Source: Psilocybe azurescens
Taxonomy: Eukaryota; Basidiomycota; Agaricomycetes; Agaricales; Agrocybaceae
NCBI GenBank assembly: GCA_023853785.1
Contig: JAJIRX010000057.1
Location: 1 to 39,037 of the forward strand
Reading direction: 5' to 3'
DNA length: 39,037 bases
In this document: positions 11,719-24,054 of the stretch, one piece after another
How the letters are laid out: every line of letters begins with the position of its first letter
Position numbering within the stretch: the first letter of the stretch is position 1
The notes under the pieces: generated by a model
What the model saw: the letters and a program-made list of their open reading frames with translations, nothing else
What the model was told of the DNA's origin: nothing
Databases searched by the model: none
Program-made: the position numbers and the translations under genes

Positions 11719-12825
11719 ATGCGTCCCTCTGACCTCCCTGCCCTCGACCAGAGCAACGACTCCGCCTCTTCCTCTTCCTCCAGTCTCCTCGATGTGCAAA
11801 TACACTCCCCAGTAGACCGCCCGAATGAGCACTTGGCTGTGCTACTTTCAAAGCATCTCTGGAAGGTATGTCGTCTGCAGTTTCAGATATCGCCTCAGCT
11901 CATTTTATCTTTTAGCCCGATTCCTCTTCTTCTACCTGCGACAACTTTTACTGTCGCGTTCCCTTTTCGCTCTTTGAGCGCAAACATGTACGCCACCCCG
12001 GCTGCTCGCTAATCATGCCCCATACTTACTATCTATCTCTGTAGCATTGTCGCAAGTGCGGTGGCATCTTTTGTGGCGCGTGTACTTCCCGCACAACTCC
12101 TCTTCTCGATACCTCCAATCTCTCCTTCCTCCAACCACCCCGCAATGTTCCCTCTCCGCTTTCGAGTCCCCCGTTTCCCCATACTCGACTCGCGCGTGTG
12201 CGACGACTGCTGGGACCAGATCCACGGCTGTCCTACCACCCCTCATACCCCGGAGGTGACGCGTCCTTCTTTCAAACGCGCACTTTCCAATCCCATGTCC
12301 ATGCTCGTTTTCCCCGGTCTCCCATTTCACCTTCAAGTTCTTCCGCCACTTCTGTCTCCCCCTCCCGATGGCTTTGTCGCTCCATCGTTCAAGCGGAGAA
12401 CCACCCACTCTCTCCAACAGACTCCGAGCAGCTCTAGTCTCAATACCCAGTCTTCATCCAACAGCGCCCCCAATCGCTCTTCAAGACGCGTCTCCTGCAG
12501 AGCCTCTCAGCAGCCTTTGCCTCAAGATCTCGAGCGCTCGTACGGCGAGTTGGACGCGTATCCTCTCCGTCGCTCTAGCACTCTTTGCAAGGCGTCTGGT
12601 GGTGGTCGCTGGGAGCCCAAGCAGAGCCCCGTTCTTGCCGGCTATCGCATACCCATTCCTGGTGGCAAGGCTCCCTACGAAATTCAGATGGAGCAGGAAG
12701 AGCAACTTGAACGTCAACGCAGGCAGAATCCTATCGTCAGGGATGGAGCCTTCCAATATCGTTTCCCCAGAGATCCCGAGCCGATCGTCCTCTCTCGGAG
12801 TCCATTCAACCTGTCTACCTTTTAA
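11719..12825 (+). CDS. FYVE-type zinc finger protein
   Basis: FYVE fingers bind phosphatidylinositol 3-phosphate on endosomal or vacuolar membranes, so a role in endosomal traffic is likely. Exon 1 (11719-11865, start context ACCATGC) ends in LLSKHLWK. Intron 11866-11915. Exon 2 (11916-11987) gives PDSSSSTCDNFYCRVPFSLF then ERKH. Intron 11988-12044. Exon 3 opens with HCRKCGGIFCGACTSR, and the last Cys pair is in SRVCDDCWDQIHG. The hallmark R-K-H-H-C-R-K-C-G is therefore assembled exactly across a splice junction. The first Cys pair is spaced C-x4-C, not the usual C-x2-C. A long insert precedes the final pair. One frame change is needed at C4 (12177-12180). The rest is Ser/Pro-rich, with a conserved-looking C-terminal part (VLAGYRIPIPGGKAPYEIQM) and a charged Glu/Gln helix. 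Confidence 0.88.
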
Positions 12826-13575
12826 TGCATGGCGTCAATTCCAAAAGTAGTATTTCCTTTCCGTGTCATCTTCCATGCATCCCTCTACCGCCCTCATTCA
12901 ACACCTTCTCCGCCTAACCCTTCCCTATTGTCGTCTGCTTGTTGTCAACTGCATATCGTTATTACTGTATATTGCTTGCCTTTCTGCCCGATCCTGCACC
13001 CCCAATTGTAACCATATCCATGCATCTCCTACATTCCTCCCCTGGCTGGCCCCCGCCGTACTCTTTTTCTCCCTCCCTTTCCCTTTCCTGTCTTGTTTTG
13101 CATATACCATCTATACATGCGTTACCCATTCCGCCCTTTATATCTCCCATAATGGGATTTTTTATTGTGTGCACATTATGCCTACTATATTTTACGGCGC
13201 GCTCTGTTTCCGCCGCTAGCGCTGCTGCTGCTACTGCTACTCTTCTAGTTGTTTCTTGTCTTTTACTTGGGTGTAGTTCGACTTGTTGTTCATAGTTTGC
13301 CATACTATAATTATTTACCCGCTTACCTTACGCTTAGTACTGTTGTCATTTTTGGCCTTGTTCAATAGACGTTTACAACCTTGACTTGACTTGTTGAATG
13401 AACTGAACGAGTGAAATGAAAGCGAAGTACCTTCAGACTCGAAAGAATTCGAACTTGTCGAAATGAGCAAGTCAAACATGTGGCTGTGCTTGAAAGTGAA
13501 TTGCCAATTAGAGCCAAACAAAGTCGCGTCCAAAAAATATACGCGGTGACTGTCGGGTCACTCATCCTGACCATT
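12826..13575. other. intergenic, C/T-rich then promoter of mL38 gene
   Basis: Pyrimidine-rich stretch (about 12840-13280) followed by about 300 bp of mixed composition. Open frames here are low-complexity and antisense pairs of one another. I read this as the FYVE 3' UTR plus the mL38 5' region. Confidence 0.5.
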
Positions 13576-15333
13576 ATGTTTGCCCTGCGCAGGCTGCCCT
13601 CTGTTGCCCCAAGGTCCTCTATTGTACAGGCTATCAGGGGAAATGCCGGTCTGACCACTGGGGCCGCGAGTGCCTCTGAATCTGCGCCACCTCCTTCTGC
13701 ATCCACCTCGACTACTACGGGACGCACAACGCTAGGGAGGAGAAGGAAGCTTACTGCTGATAAAGAGCGTAAATGGAATCGTGCACTGCCAAAGCATGTG
13801 GTTCCTGCCTATGACCTTGCGCTTAGCGTGTTGGAGGAGGACAGCAAGACTTTGAAGAAAGAGTTGAAGGAACACCGGACGAGGATTGAAGAGAAGGCGG
13901 CGGAGTATACGGCGCTGGAGGGCAAGTTGGCTGGAGCGGTTGGGGAGGCGAGGGGTGCTATTGAGGAGGAGATGAGGGCGGTGAATGAGGAGCTGGAGAG
14001 GATGGTCGAGAAGGCGAATATTATTGAGGTGCAGAGCGAGATTAACCTTCCACAGGTCCGGTGGGCAGTTAATAATGCTATGGGTGTGTTTTTTGGGTTG
14101 GGTTTGCTTTTGGTGTGTACGAGGACTGACTTTCGTGTATAGCGGATATGAGCAAACTGTCGCATAGGTATTTGTTGGAGCAAAAATGGCGAAAGGATGG
14201 TGACCTTGATTTGTTGGTGCGTTTACTATCTTGAACGAACTGGTCCTTTTTCCCTTACAGTTTTGGTTTGTTTTAAGATGGAGCGTATCTATCAAATGAA
14301 TGTCGTGCCGGATGTTCTGCCCATACTCCAGCCCACAGTGGATTTACATGTTGTGACCAAAACGCGACCGACTGAATACCTCAAGTTTGGCAAAGTACAG
14401 ACAAATGTCGTCCCTGGTGTATTTTTGAGACCAAAGCAGGTCAATATTGGTATTGCCGTCTATTAAATTAAAACAACTGATTGATATCTAGACACTTACT
14501 CCGCCCAAACTATATGCGACCGTGTTCCACACGGACGTGCGTCTCTATACTATGCTTCTCGTTGACCCCGGTATGTGTCATAGATCTTTATTGCATGCGT
14601 GCATCCAGCTAATTATATGTCCTTTCATTTCCAGATGTTCCCAATCCCGAAACAGGAAGTTATACCACCTTTCTGCATTGGATGAAGTAAGGAGCCGTTT
14701 AAATGCAATGTGGCGCCGTTTTTGTTGTTTTTTCTTTTTTTACTAAGCGTTGTTTAATTTTAGGCCTAATATTCCCTCTCGGCTACATCTCCTTCATCCA
14801 TTCCCCATCTGAATGATCACACTACGTATATCCCACCACATCCTCAGCGCGGCAGTCCATATCACCGATACGTCTGTCTCCTCTTGCAACAACCTCCTTT
14901 AGTAGAATCGGGCTATGCGCTCGCTGCCTCCGCGAGAGCAGGGACTGAGAAACCCACCTCTGTTAGCCTTGATATTCCTGTTGTGAGAAAGGACGAGAGG
15001 CTCGGATTTGATGTCAGAGAGTTTGCTGCAAGGTGGAATTTGGACGGTGCTCAAGGTGGAGGAGCGCATATGTGGCGCGAGATCTGGGATGAAGATGTTT
15101 CAATAATTTACAAAGATATCCTCAGTGAGTTTCTTTCTATTTTGCGCTCTCTATTTCTCGTGTGCCGTGCTGGCAAAAAGAATTGTGAAATGGGTCTCCT
15201 AACTGTCTCGCTACCTTTTTTTTCTCCCCCCACCCCGCTTTTGTTTTTAGACGAGAACGAGCCTCATTATGGTCAACCACCCAAGGCGGACCCTTATGCG
15301 CAGATTAAGCAGGAGAAAAAGTATCATTTGTAG
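13576..15333 (+). CDS. MRPL35: mitochondrial large ribosomal subunit protein mL38 (yeast MRPL35), PEBP-like
   Basis: This is a component of the mitochondrial large ribosomal subunit with a phosphatidylethanolamine-binding-protein fold. The start at 13576 gives an Arg-rich, acid-poor N terminus (MFALRRLPSVAPRSS) suited to mitochondrial import; an open frame upstream has no ATG. A long charged coiled coil follows (LEEDSKTLKKELKEHRTRIE), then LSHRYLLEQKWRKDGDLDLL. The PEBP-like part contains TMLLVDPDVPNPETGSYTTF then LHWM, and later HPQRGSPYHRY. The chain ends KADPYAQIKQEKKYHL. Exons: 13576-14083, 14143-14216, 14278-14439, 14492-14570, 14635-14686, 14764-15124, 15251-15333, with all introns GT-AG and phases consistent. 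One break: after the NIP codons the frame shifts at C3 (14774-14776), and one more C restores it. Everything else is intact, so sequence error is likelier than loss of this essential gene. Confidence 0.87.
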
Positions 15334-18300
15334 GGTGGTTCTCCGGACCCCAGTGGTGTTTTTAGACTTTGGGGTACATTGCTAATCTACTCGTGCTAAT
15401 TGAGAGGAACGACCTCTCTTCTTTTCATTCACTTTGGGATGGAGGTTTTGCCCTTGCCTTTCACTTCTTGGATAGGGACAAGCCTCTCGTCAAATTCTCA
15501 CCGCCGCTCCTTTGTCGTGATTCGTTTGCGCCTTTCGCATCTATCTCGTTTTTTGACGTGAATTTGAATTCCTTTCATCCAATAGAACTTACCCCGGCCG
15601 GCACTATGAATGTTGGTTCTTCTCACTTCGCGGTTCCACGCTCTCATTCGCTGATGACTTTAAGTCTTGGGTGCGTATGTAATTGCGCCTTGCTTCTTTT
15701 TCTCTGCCTCGTTTCTCGGAGGTTGTTGTTTCGCTGGCTTCTACGGACCGTTTTCTAGATTTTGCCTTCTCTCTTCTTTCTCTATGCCTCGCCTCGCCTC
15801 TGATGATGGGTTTGATTGTGATTCTGATTATGATGTGGTTGGAATCTGATAATTGATTACAACTGACAAAATCGGAGCCGCCCACAAGCTTGTTGATTAT
15901 AACTCGCCGATTCCTTCGCGCTGAGGCTAATCTTAGGCCTCTGTGTTGGTGCTGTCGACCTTGCCTCGTTTTTTCTCGCTGGGTGTCTGTTTCGTCATGC
16001 TGAGCGCATGCGCATATGCATATGATTGTTCGGTGCTGAAGATGGGGTCGATTGATGGGCGAGTCTCTGGGTTTGAAGCGTCGGTCTCTTTTGCCAGGGG
16101 GCCATTGGGAGGCTATCCCTGGATTTTTAATCTCTGACTGTTTGTTAACATATTCGAGGAACCGGGTTTTTTTCGTTTACGGGTTTCGAAATGAGCCCAT
16201 GGGGGTTGAACCACTCGGTGGGGACATGAAAGCTGAATGCGACTTCGGTAGAGCATTTGGAATTGGAACGCTCCCACCCGTAAATGATTCATTGATTCGT
16301 TTATGAACACTGACAGACAAGATAAGTCATATAAACGGAATGGGTACTTTGTTGTTTTTGGGTGATTTCGTGACTTTGGTCGAGAATCAAGAATCTCCTC
16401 GGAGGACGGGATGCGGTTCAGCTGTTGATATATTTTGGGCGGGCGAGTGACCCTGCACTGCTTATCTCGTGTTTAGGCGTGGGTAGGAGAGTGCTTTATC
16501 AAGGTGAGCTGTGACAGCAGGCGGCTTGGTATGTGGCGCTGGGGGAATGCGCTAAATAGGGACACGTCGGAGGGATGGCCCCTGTGCGCCTATCTGTTGT
16601 GGCTGATCATAACTTGACAGCAGCGTATACGCGTCACTTCGCGGGGCTCTAACACCAACGGTGATAAGTTGCGTTCCACGCCTGTCCGATGGGTTCGACA
16701 GCGTGCGGCATTTTTGTAATTGTACTTTGCTGCCCTTTTCTTGCTCGATTGTTTTGCTTGATGTGCGTTTTTAATTTGACTATGGATGTCTATGATGTGA
16801 TGTACTTTATTTTTTAGCGCGAGTTGCTACATAACTGATATATGTTCTATGTTCGTCGCTTTTCCATTGATGAGTTTTACCTGGGGACGCATAAGTGTTA
16901 CGCAACCATTTAAATTGCAGTGGATTGCAGTTCGGTTTCCTATGCGTAAACTCTTTATCCAGGAAAGGCGTTTCGTTACTTATGGAAAGCTGTAACTTAT
17001 GGAGGATGCGAGGTGCTCCAGGGTGCTCCTCTGTTCTCATGTTCCGTCGGTCATGCTGGGCCACGTTTTTCAGGGATCTTTGCCGTGCGGGCATAGCACA
17101 TCCACTAGCATATGTTATGTTCATATCAGCGGTCCGACTCGGTGATAAACTCATGCTACGTATGAGCTCGGGCAGTGGTAGAAGATCCGTTCAGTGTTCA
17201 CCTGATTGTTAATTTCACGAGAGAATGGTGTTCTTGAAGGCGAAAAATCTAATGGAATGTTGGGCTATGCTGGGTTGGGAATGCAGTGGTGTGGATTGGA
17301 AGACGGAAGGCTTGTGCTCTCGGTGCCGAGGCGTCGCATGTAGCAGTAAATAGTAAAGCGCAGATGGGCTTTTTTCTTTATTTTTGGAATAAACCCCGAG
17401 CGTCACGGGCATGGGCTTGGTTGTGCAGTTGGTCTGTTGACGGTTGCTGGCGATGCCATGTGTGATGGTTATGTGTGAGTGCGTGGCGGCGTAATTTTCC
17501 CTCGGGCGCAGTGCCTCGCAGTGCGCGTGGTTGCCACTGGGTTTGAACGACTAATTGCTTGGGTCGCAGCCCTCCAGAACGATCTGTGATGTTCAGTGAT
17601 GGTGAGAAGTGTTTTTCTTGCTGCTTTGCGAGCGTGATATTATCATTTTTTTCACAGCGGCAAGTGTTATTTGTGCTGTGGCTTTTAATCGTACCTTTTG
17701 GACGCAGAAACTTCGGTACTGTTTATAGGCAAGGGAAAGGTTGAAACAGAAGGATGCAGAGATAGGGGCTTAGACTGTGGGGTTGATGACCATGGAATCT
17801 ATAGCGAGGTGGGTGGGTCAACCGGTCACTGGGCAAGTCGCGAACGGAATTATTGAAGAGGTTGCGAAGAGGAGGTCGCTGGGTTGGCAAAAGCGGGTTG
17901 GATCCGTGCACGCTTGGGTTCTATACTGGCATGGAATTGTTCCATGTACCAACTTGTACCAACACGACCATGAACCATCAGATTACTGAGTGTTCATTTT
18001 TGGCTCCGGGGCTCTGAGTTGATGCATTTTTACTGGCACATGGGGTGGTGATATCCGGACTTAATGCTCGTTTGCTGCGGCATTCTGCCTCGAGACACAT
18101 GTTGATCATCTCGTATTCAATATGATTATACCTACCTCGATGTGACATCGGCCCCTAATCGATGTGGGTGTAGAGTAGTGTAACTTGCATTATTTCCAAC
18201 TGATAAACTGTACTAAAGTCACAAAACGCCGTCCCAAATGAAGGGCCAAGACGTCAAGGTTTGTGGTGAATTATGTAGATGGACAGTTTCAGTCATTTAC

Positions 18301-19075
18301 CGGCTATTTGCTTGAGATCCAGGAAATGGGGCGAAAGATATAGATCGTCCGTGATTTTACATATCATGGATATGCAATGGTCCGGATCCCCGCCTGTTAA
18401 AAAAGCGTTCAGAATTAAAAACTTGAGGTTTTCATTTGAAGATAGTTTTGGAATAGGCCGTCTCAGTGGCAAGCTCACCGACCACGTTCAGGGCAGATAT
18501 TTTCCCTCAGAGTGCAGCTGACTGGTGCTTGGCGATAGACTGCCGGCGCAAATGCGGGGAAAGTAACATCGATTGCGGAGGCGGGTGGCGAAGTTCGATT
18601 GCGAACGGCTTCTGGATACTTCCTCTTGGTTCTCGCTTGCAGGTCCGGAATGCATCCACAAATACATGGGTACCCCAGTCAATGCGGCCGCGACATATTG
18701 CCAGAATATAGGCTAGAGCCTATAGTAGAATATGGAAGGATACACGGATAATTCCCGCTTCCTTACATATTTGCTTCATACGACGTTCAAGGTGACCGGG
18801 CTAGTTTTGGGGTGCCTGTCTTGTTATTGATCATCCGGGTTCTTTTCATTGACCGATACTATCTCGAGTAAACGCCTATGATTTGATTCTGTGGGCGGAC
18901 AATTCGCGGGCTCTGGGATGTGAGTTTACAGGACAGGTTTGTTCAGATTTGTTGATGGTAAATCCTGGTAAATCCTAGATAAATTAAAGTGAATTTTACG
19001 AAATCTATTCCGGGTATATTGGAGCATAGTGGCTTACAGGTGGTCGTTTCGCGTTACTAACACTTACCGCAGCCT
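15334..19075. other. 3.7 kb gene-poor stretch
   Basis: No supported gene. Frames up to 129 codons occur just after the mL38 gene, but they look like untranslated pyrimidine-rich sequence. A small direct repeat (GGTAAATCCT twice, 18957-18976) is the only structure noted. No tRNA with a plausible acceptor and T-arm was found. Confidence 0.5.
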
Positions 19076-19228
19076 TTCTTGCTCTTGCCCAGACCAACGG
19101 TTCCAACAAAAAGTAACCCTAGATGGAACTTGTACTTCCACACAAGCGCATTATATTCGGTGTATTTTGGCAATGAGGTAGGCGTTGTCAGTTCGGAGAA
19201 ATAGCGGGCAAGATAGGCTCTTATAAGG
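19076..19228 (-). other. exon-like fragment, unknown protein
   Basis: On the minus strand an open frame reads ...AYLARYFSELTTPTSLPKYTE then YNALVWKYKFHLGLLFVG, and ends at a consensus splice donor (GCGGTAAGTG). A second short exon-like frame on the same strand (about 19384-19446, VYQKTELTAQDQVWKFWIDL) also ends at a GTGAGT donor. Composition and donors suggest remains of a spliced gene, but no start, stop or family could be identified. Confidence 0.3.
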
Positions 19229-19988
19229 ACGATCGTTGGAAGTCGAAGGCGAAAGCTGGAAGCAGTGCTTGATTATTTATGTGGGGTACTTTGTATCATA
19301 TTGATAAAGTATCAGCAGCATTTTAGCCTGTTGAGACGTGGGTTATTTCTTTTTTATAAGCGGGATATCGTGGGTTAAACTCACCTCGAGGTCTATCCAA
19401 AACTTCCAGACTTGGTCCTGTGCAGTGAGTTCTGTCTTCTGGTAGACTACGTCATCACGCCTCTAAATGACCGAGATCACAAATTTCGATGTATTTAATT
19501 ACAGCTATAGAATGCTTTTCTGGCTTTGAACAAGAAAGCTGCGGAGAATGATTCGACCAGCATCAGCAAAAGTGGCCAAAATATGTAACTAGTTTTAGCG
19601 ATTACAAAGCATCCATCATGGTGCCGATTTATGATAATACGTTGTAGTTGAGTCTTTATTATGAGAGCCAGATGAGAAGAATAGAAATTTATTATAGCTG
19701 GATAGAACTAGCTGTCCGGCATTTGAGGCAAATATGAGCGGCATGCCATAGTTGCAGGTCATTATAGCTCAGTCGTAATAATTATGAGCCCCTTGTCAGG
19801 TCTTAAAAATAAAAATAGGATCGTTGTAACAGGCATAGAATAATAATGAGACATTATAAGACACCGGAATTTTTTGAGTAGTCAAAATTATTCCATCTAA
19901 GCTACAAGTCAGTCGTGAGACTTACAGACCAGATATAAGAAGGAAACAATAGTGATATGGAGCTATATTAAGTTACATAGAACCACGG
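19229..19988. other. AT-rich flank of the Plavaka element
   Basis: AT-rich sequence with no gene apart from the scrap at about 19384-19446. The downstream end of the transposon should lie here, but no terminal inverted repeat could be matched by eye to the other side. Confidence 0.4.
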
Positions 19989-20385
19989 TCAGAACGTCGC
20001 ATATCCAAGAGCTGAGAGTTCATCCTCCTCCAAGTCTTCTTCGTCAATTTCTTCATTGCTATCATCGTTGTCCTGCTCCTCGGCCTCTAGTAAATTGTCT
20101 TCATCAGACTCCTGGAAGTCATACCCATAATCTAGGAGCTCAGAGTCTGATATGTCTGACTCGACAACATCTTGACCATCACTGTGGGAATCATCACCGT
20201 TCTCTTCCAGGTGTCTGTCTGCTTCTTTTTCTTCAACCTCATCCTCATAATCAGACCGTGGGAGATGCTTGGGTACAGAATCCAGATGGTCACGATCCTG
20301 CCTGAAGATGTTTGATGCTGCCTGTGTTGATGTGTGTCCGACACCTCCACCTCGGAACCTCATGACCGTGTCACGGTCCACAAAC

Positions 20386-20432
20386 CTGAAGCCATGTGAA
20401 TCAGAGTTCAATAAATTAAAAAATAAACTCAC
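20386..20432 (-). other. intron in the Plavaka transposase
   Basis: 47 bp, GTGAGT to TTCAG on the minus strand. Its removal joins VRYYVNM to FVDRDTVMRFRGGG, an uninterrupted conserved block in this transposase family. Confidence 0.75.
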
Positions 20433-23400
20433 ATGTTGACATAATATCTAACCCAATCTTTGTTCTTCTCCTGAGCAGATCTTGCAAGTGAGTGCCCGAG
20501 AAAGTCCCCAGTACGACCATCTACAAAGCGGGGAAGAAGGTGCACAGCCCGAATGACATCAGCTGGGTCCAAAAACCCAAATGCACCAGGGTTGTCGTCT
20601 TGAATGAACCCAATTTGGTGGCACTTCTTAGCTTTCCATCCACTCCTTTCACTGGTGTCGAGGCCGAACCAGCGTACAAAAAGAAACTCCATCTTCCTCG
20701 GCTCAGGGTGTGAATTGTGTATGGTCTTGTGCACAACCATTGCATGGAAAATGCCAATAATACGTGCATACCAGTAGGGGTGCACAATTGAACTCTCTTC
20801 AGATTCGTCGTGTGAGAGCACCATGACATCACCATGTGTACGAGGATTGATGGAATCTTGATTTTGTCACATATCATAAGTCGTATAATTGATACGTAGA
20901 ACTTTGTGTCGATAGATCCGGTCATTTATTAAGCTTAATGTACGACGGTCATGACTGGTGAATGGAATAGCAGGGTCACTGTCAAGCAAGCGACTGAGAA
21001 GGTGATCCTTGAGCTTAGGAAGAAAACCCTACAATTTACATGGTAAGCATTGACTGGAAATATCTTATTATTATGAGAAATCATCTACCTTGAGAGCTGG
21101 ATCATTTCGATTACCAGCTACCCAGTTCATGATATTAACCTTGTTTCGAATATCTTTTGATGTGTGATGATGATCTTCAGGAGGTGTTGGCCCAAGAGCC
21201 TCTTCTTCTTCGAGAGGGATGCCAAGTGTATCGGAATTTTGATACTGTGCTGCTTCAGATCCAGATTGTGTTTTTCATTGACTGCTGGGCCTGATAGAGA
21301 GCACGCTCTCTATATATATGACGTGCAATCCCACGTACGTGGTCTCCCCTTCGAACACGGTGATAGAACCGTTTTGCTCTCTTGTGTTCACCTTCTCCCT
21401 TTGAGTATATCAGACATAGGTAACACTCTGATAATTAATTTGAACTTACCACTTGACTGCTAGTATTATCAGTTGTTCCAAAAACACGAATGGAAGCTGC
21501 GTAATCAAAAAGTGCATGTAACTTATATGTTTCCATATTAAAATCACGCCCGAACATTTTTTTTTTGCAACAGTTGTGGGCAGTGCTGGTGGTGGTGGTG
21601 GTGCTGTGGCTGATGTCTGAGCTGCTTTTTTGCCTTAGCAGCCTCACGCCGCCCACGGGCAGCTTCTTCAGATGGGAGATCACGTGTGTCATAAGCGCAA
21701 CAGACATCAGCTTTGAATTTTCGAAGGAGTGTACCAAGGCGTGTGGCAGAGTTTTCAAGATCGGTGATGGTGGATTCTGTATGTAGACGGAGTTTGGCAA
21801 GCCCATGCCATGTTGCAAGCTCAAAAGGAGGTCTTGTACAATGTCGTCATGTTTTTGGGCAACAACCCCTCAAAAACTGGAATAGCACACTAATTGACCA
21901 AGTTTAGTAATCACATGAATTGTTGTAGTTGATTTATATATACCTGAAGAAGATCCTCAAAGTCTCGAGCAGCCAACTTTTTCATTCCAGATGCATTATT
22001 GCTAAACTTTCGAATTGTGCCTCTACCAAAAGTGGAAATTTGCCGATATCTGATTGTTATGTCATTAGACTGCCTATTGAAAGGATGAACACACGTACCT
22101 GGAGTTTAGGGTCTGAATTGTATCATGACCATATGCATAAAGAATTCGAAGTAGATGAATGAATATGGCCTTCCATACTCCGAGTTCAAACTCGTGTAAA
22201 GGTCTGGGACAAACAAGTTGTAAAAGTTGAAGCCATGTGCGTGAAGACATTTAGAAAAGGCATTCTGCAAGAGATAGTTAGAAATAAATATTAAGTAACA
22301 TTCTAAAAGATACTTACACGGGTAGGAACAGATGACGTTGGGCCTAATATACGGTCAATTTTCACACTGGATATATTGATTCCTTTTTCAAACATCAGCT
22401 TCCGGACAATCTCAATGTCAAATTGGCGTGCATGGGTGTCCTGTCGGGCAAGGTTTTCACGGTTACGCATGTCCATTTTTGTGCCAACCTGCACGACTTT
22501 TGACTTGAGAGCCATGCAACGTGGGCACATGCATATGCCAAGGAACTTAATGCAACCCATGAGAATCCTAAAAATATGAATGAGACTAGCACAAATCAAA
22601 TAATAAATGACTGAACTCACTTCTCAGGGTAATCAGCTGAATAAAATATGAACCGTGGAAACATAGCAAGCACAAATTCTTTGAAAAGTTTGATCCTTTC
22701 CCCCTCAGTATACGCTCGGATCAGATCATCATCAAGCAAGAGAGTCCAGATAGCCTGGGCTAGCTCACGTCGAAGATGAGTTAGCATAGCCGCTGTTGCA
22801 GGTTTTCCGAATGTCTTTTGATAAAAATCTTGAATATCATCGCCTAACTAAGTGATGTAAGTATTTCAGAATTAGCCTGCACGAGAAAACAAAATTTACC
22901 TTCGGAATATATGCAATATGATGAGCAGCAAATTCAGAAGGCTTTGCACGCACATACTTTGACTGGTTACCAATGAACATATAGATTGGCCATAGAGATG
23001 CACTGCCGAAATTTGTTATATGCATAGAATCTGAATAGAAAGCAAGGCCGGCCACAAAGGCTCCAGTTCACTGTTAGGACCTGTCCGTTTGGAATTTTGA
23101 GCTTGTCGCACTCGTCGTTGAAATTGTCTGCAGTGAACATTTCTGTGATAATCCGCTCCTCAGGCTGCGTGCTTGGAGGGTTTCCAGTACTCTGTGAATG
23201 GAGTAATGTGGAATCTTTCGGTAGCAGGCTCAGAGAATGCTTGCTTGATGACCTCAAGAGGCCGTCGGTACCAAATCCCATCGAGAACAAAATGGGGCGA
23301 CTCCTCCTCTGATGCATGCTGAACACCGTCGCCAAGGCAGCGGAATGGATATACTTCCTTGAATCCATCCATCGTTGGGAGAGAACAGTAACTCGGAGTG

Positions 23401-24008
23401 TAAATCATCATCCGGCATCTGAGGTTTTTGCCTTATCCATACGTTCGGCTTCACAAGCAGTCGAGAAGCTATGATTGAAGTCCGAGGCCTTGAACTCCTC
23501 ATGCAGAATAACATCATGCACCAATTTGTCGATATCAGCATAGGATTTAATACTGGACCCATTATAAAACCAGGCCATGAGGAGGAAGGCTGAGGCGTTT
23601 AAAAATGGTGCAAACCAGTTTTCCTTTGCCTTTTCAACCATGTTAAGAGACGAAGATCCAAACGATGACCACCACGAAGTCTTAGAGTGAGCGTCTATGG
23701 GGTCGGGAAGCAATGGAGACCGAATCAGACACAGAAGACAGGGTGAAATATTCGTCTGGAGTAATAACAGGTGGTCCATGCTTGTATGTGCGAAATACCC
23801 CAAAACGATTTGGTTCAGTCACATAAGATATGTCTCCTGATTGGGAGACCTGAGATGAAGATGGGCCTGTGTTGTTGAAATAGTCTTCGTCTGCCTCAAT
23901 ATCAGATTCCTTGGAAACAATGACCACCCGGCCGGACTGGCTGGTAGCTCATCTCTGAAACGAAGCGGCATCCGAGTTTTTCGAGCAATAAGCCCAGAAG
24001 GCCTACGT

Positions 24009-24054
24009 GGAGGAGATGGTGAATATAGTGGAGGAGATGGTAGAGGAGATGGTG
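24009..24054. repeat. short tandem repeat, GAGGAGATGGT units
   Basis: Three imperfect copies of a GAGGAGATGGT unit within about 46 bp. On the transposase strand they encode a repeated Pro-Ser-Pro stretch in the N-terminal disordered region. Confidence 0.6.

Noticed and set aside
11137..11832. 231-codon minus-strand open frame upstream of, and overlapping, FYVE exon 1
   Set aside because: It is antisense to a firmly identified exon, has Ser/Thr/Ile/His-rich composition with no domain or splice context, and looks like a chance frame.
13480..13575. Extension of mL38 upstream of 13576
   Set aside because: The frame is open, but it has no ATG, and the mitochondrial presequence-like N terminus begins well at 13576.
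15369..15758. 129-codon plus-strand frame after the mL38 stop
   Set aside because: It begins 36 bp after a firm stop, is pyrimidine-rich and Phe/Leu/Ser-biased, and lies where the 3' UTR is expected.
16680..16720. TTCGA-containing tRNA T-loop-like sequences (also at about 32960 and, reverse strand, 35583)
   Set aside because: The flanking bases do not form a five-pair T stem, and no acceptor stem or B-box/A-box pair was found; two of the three are inside PRP16 introns.
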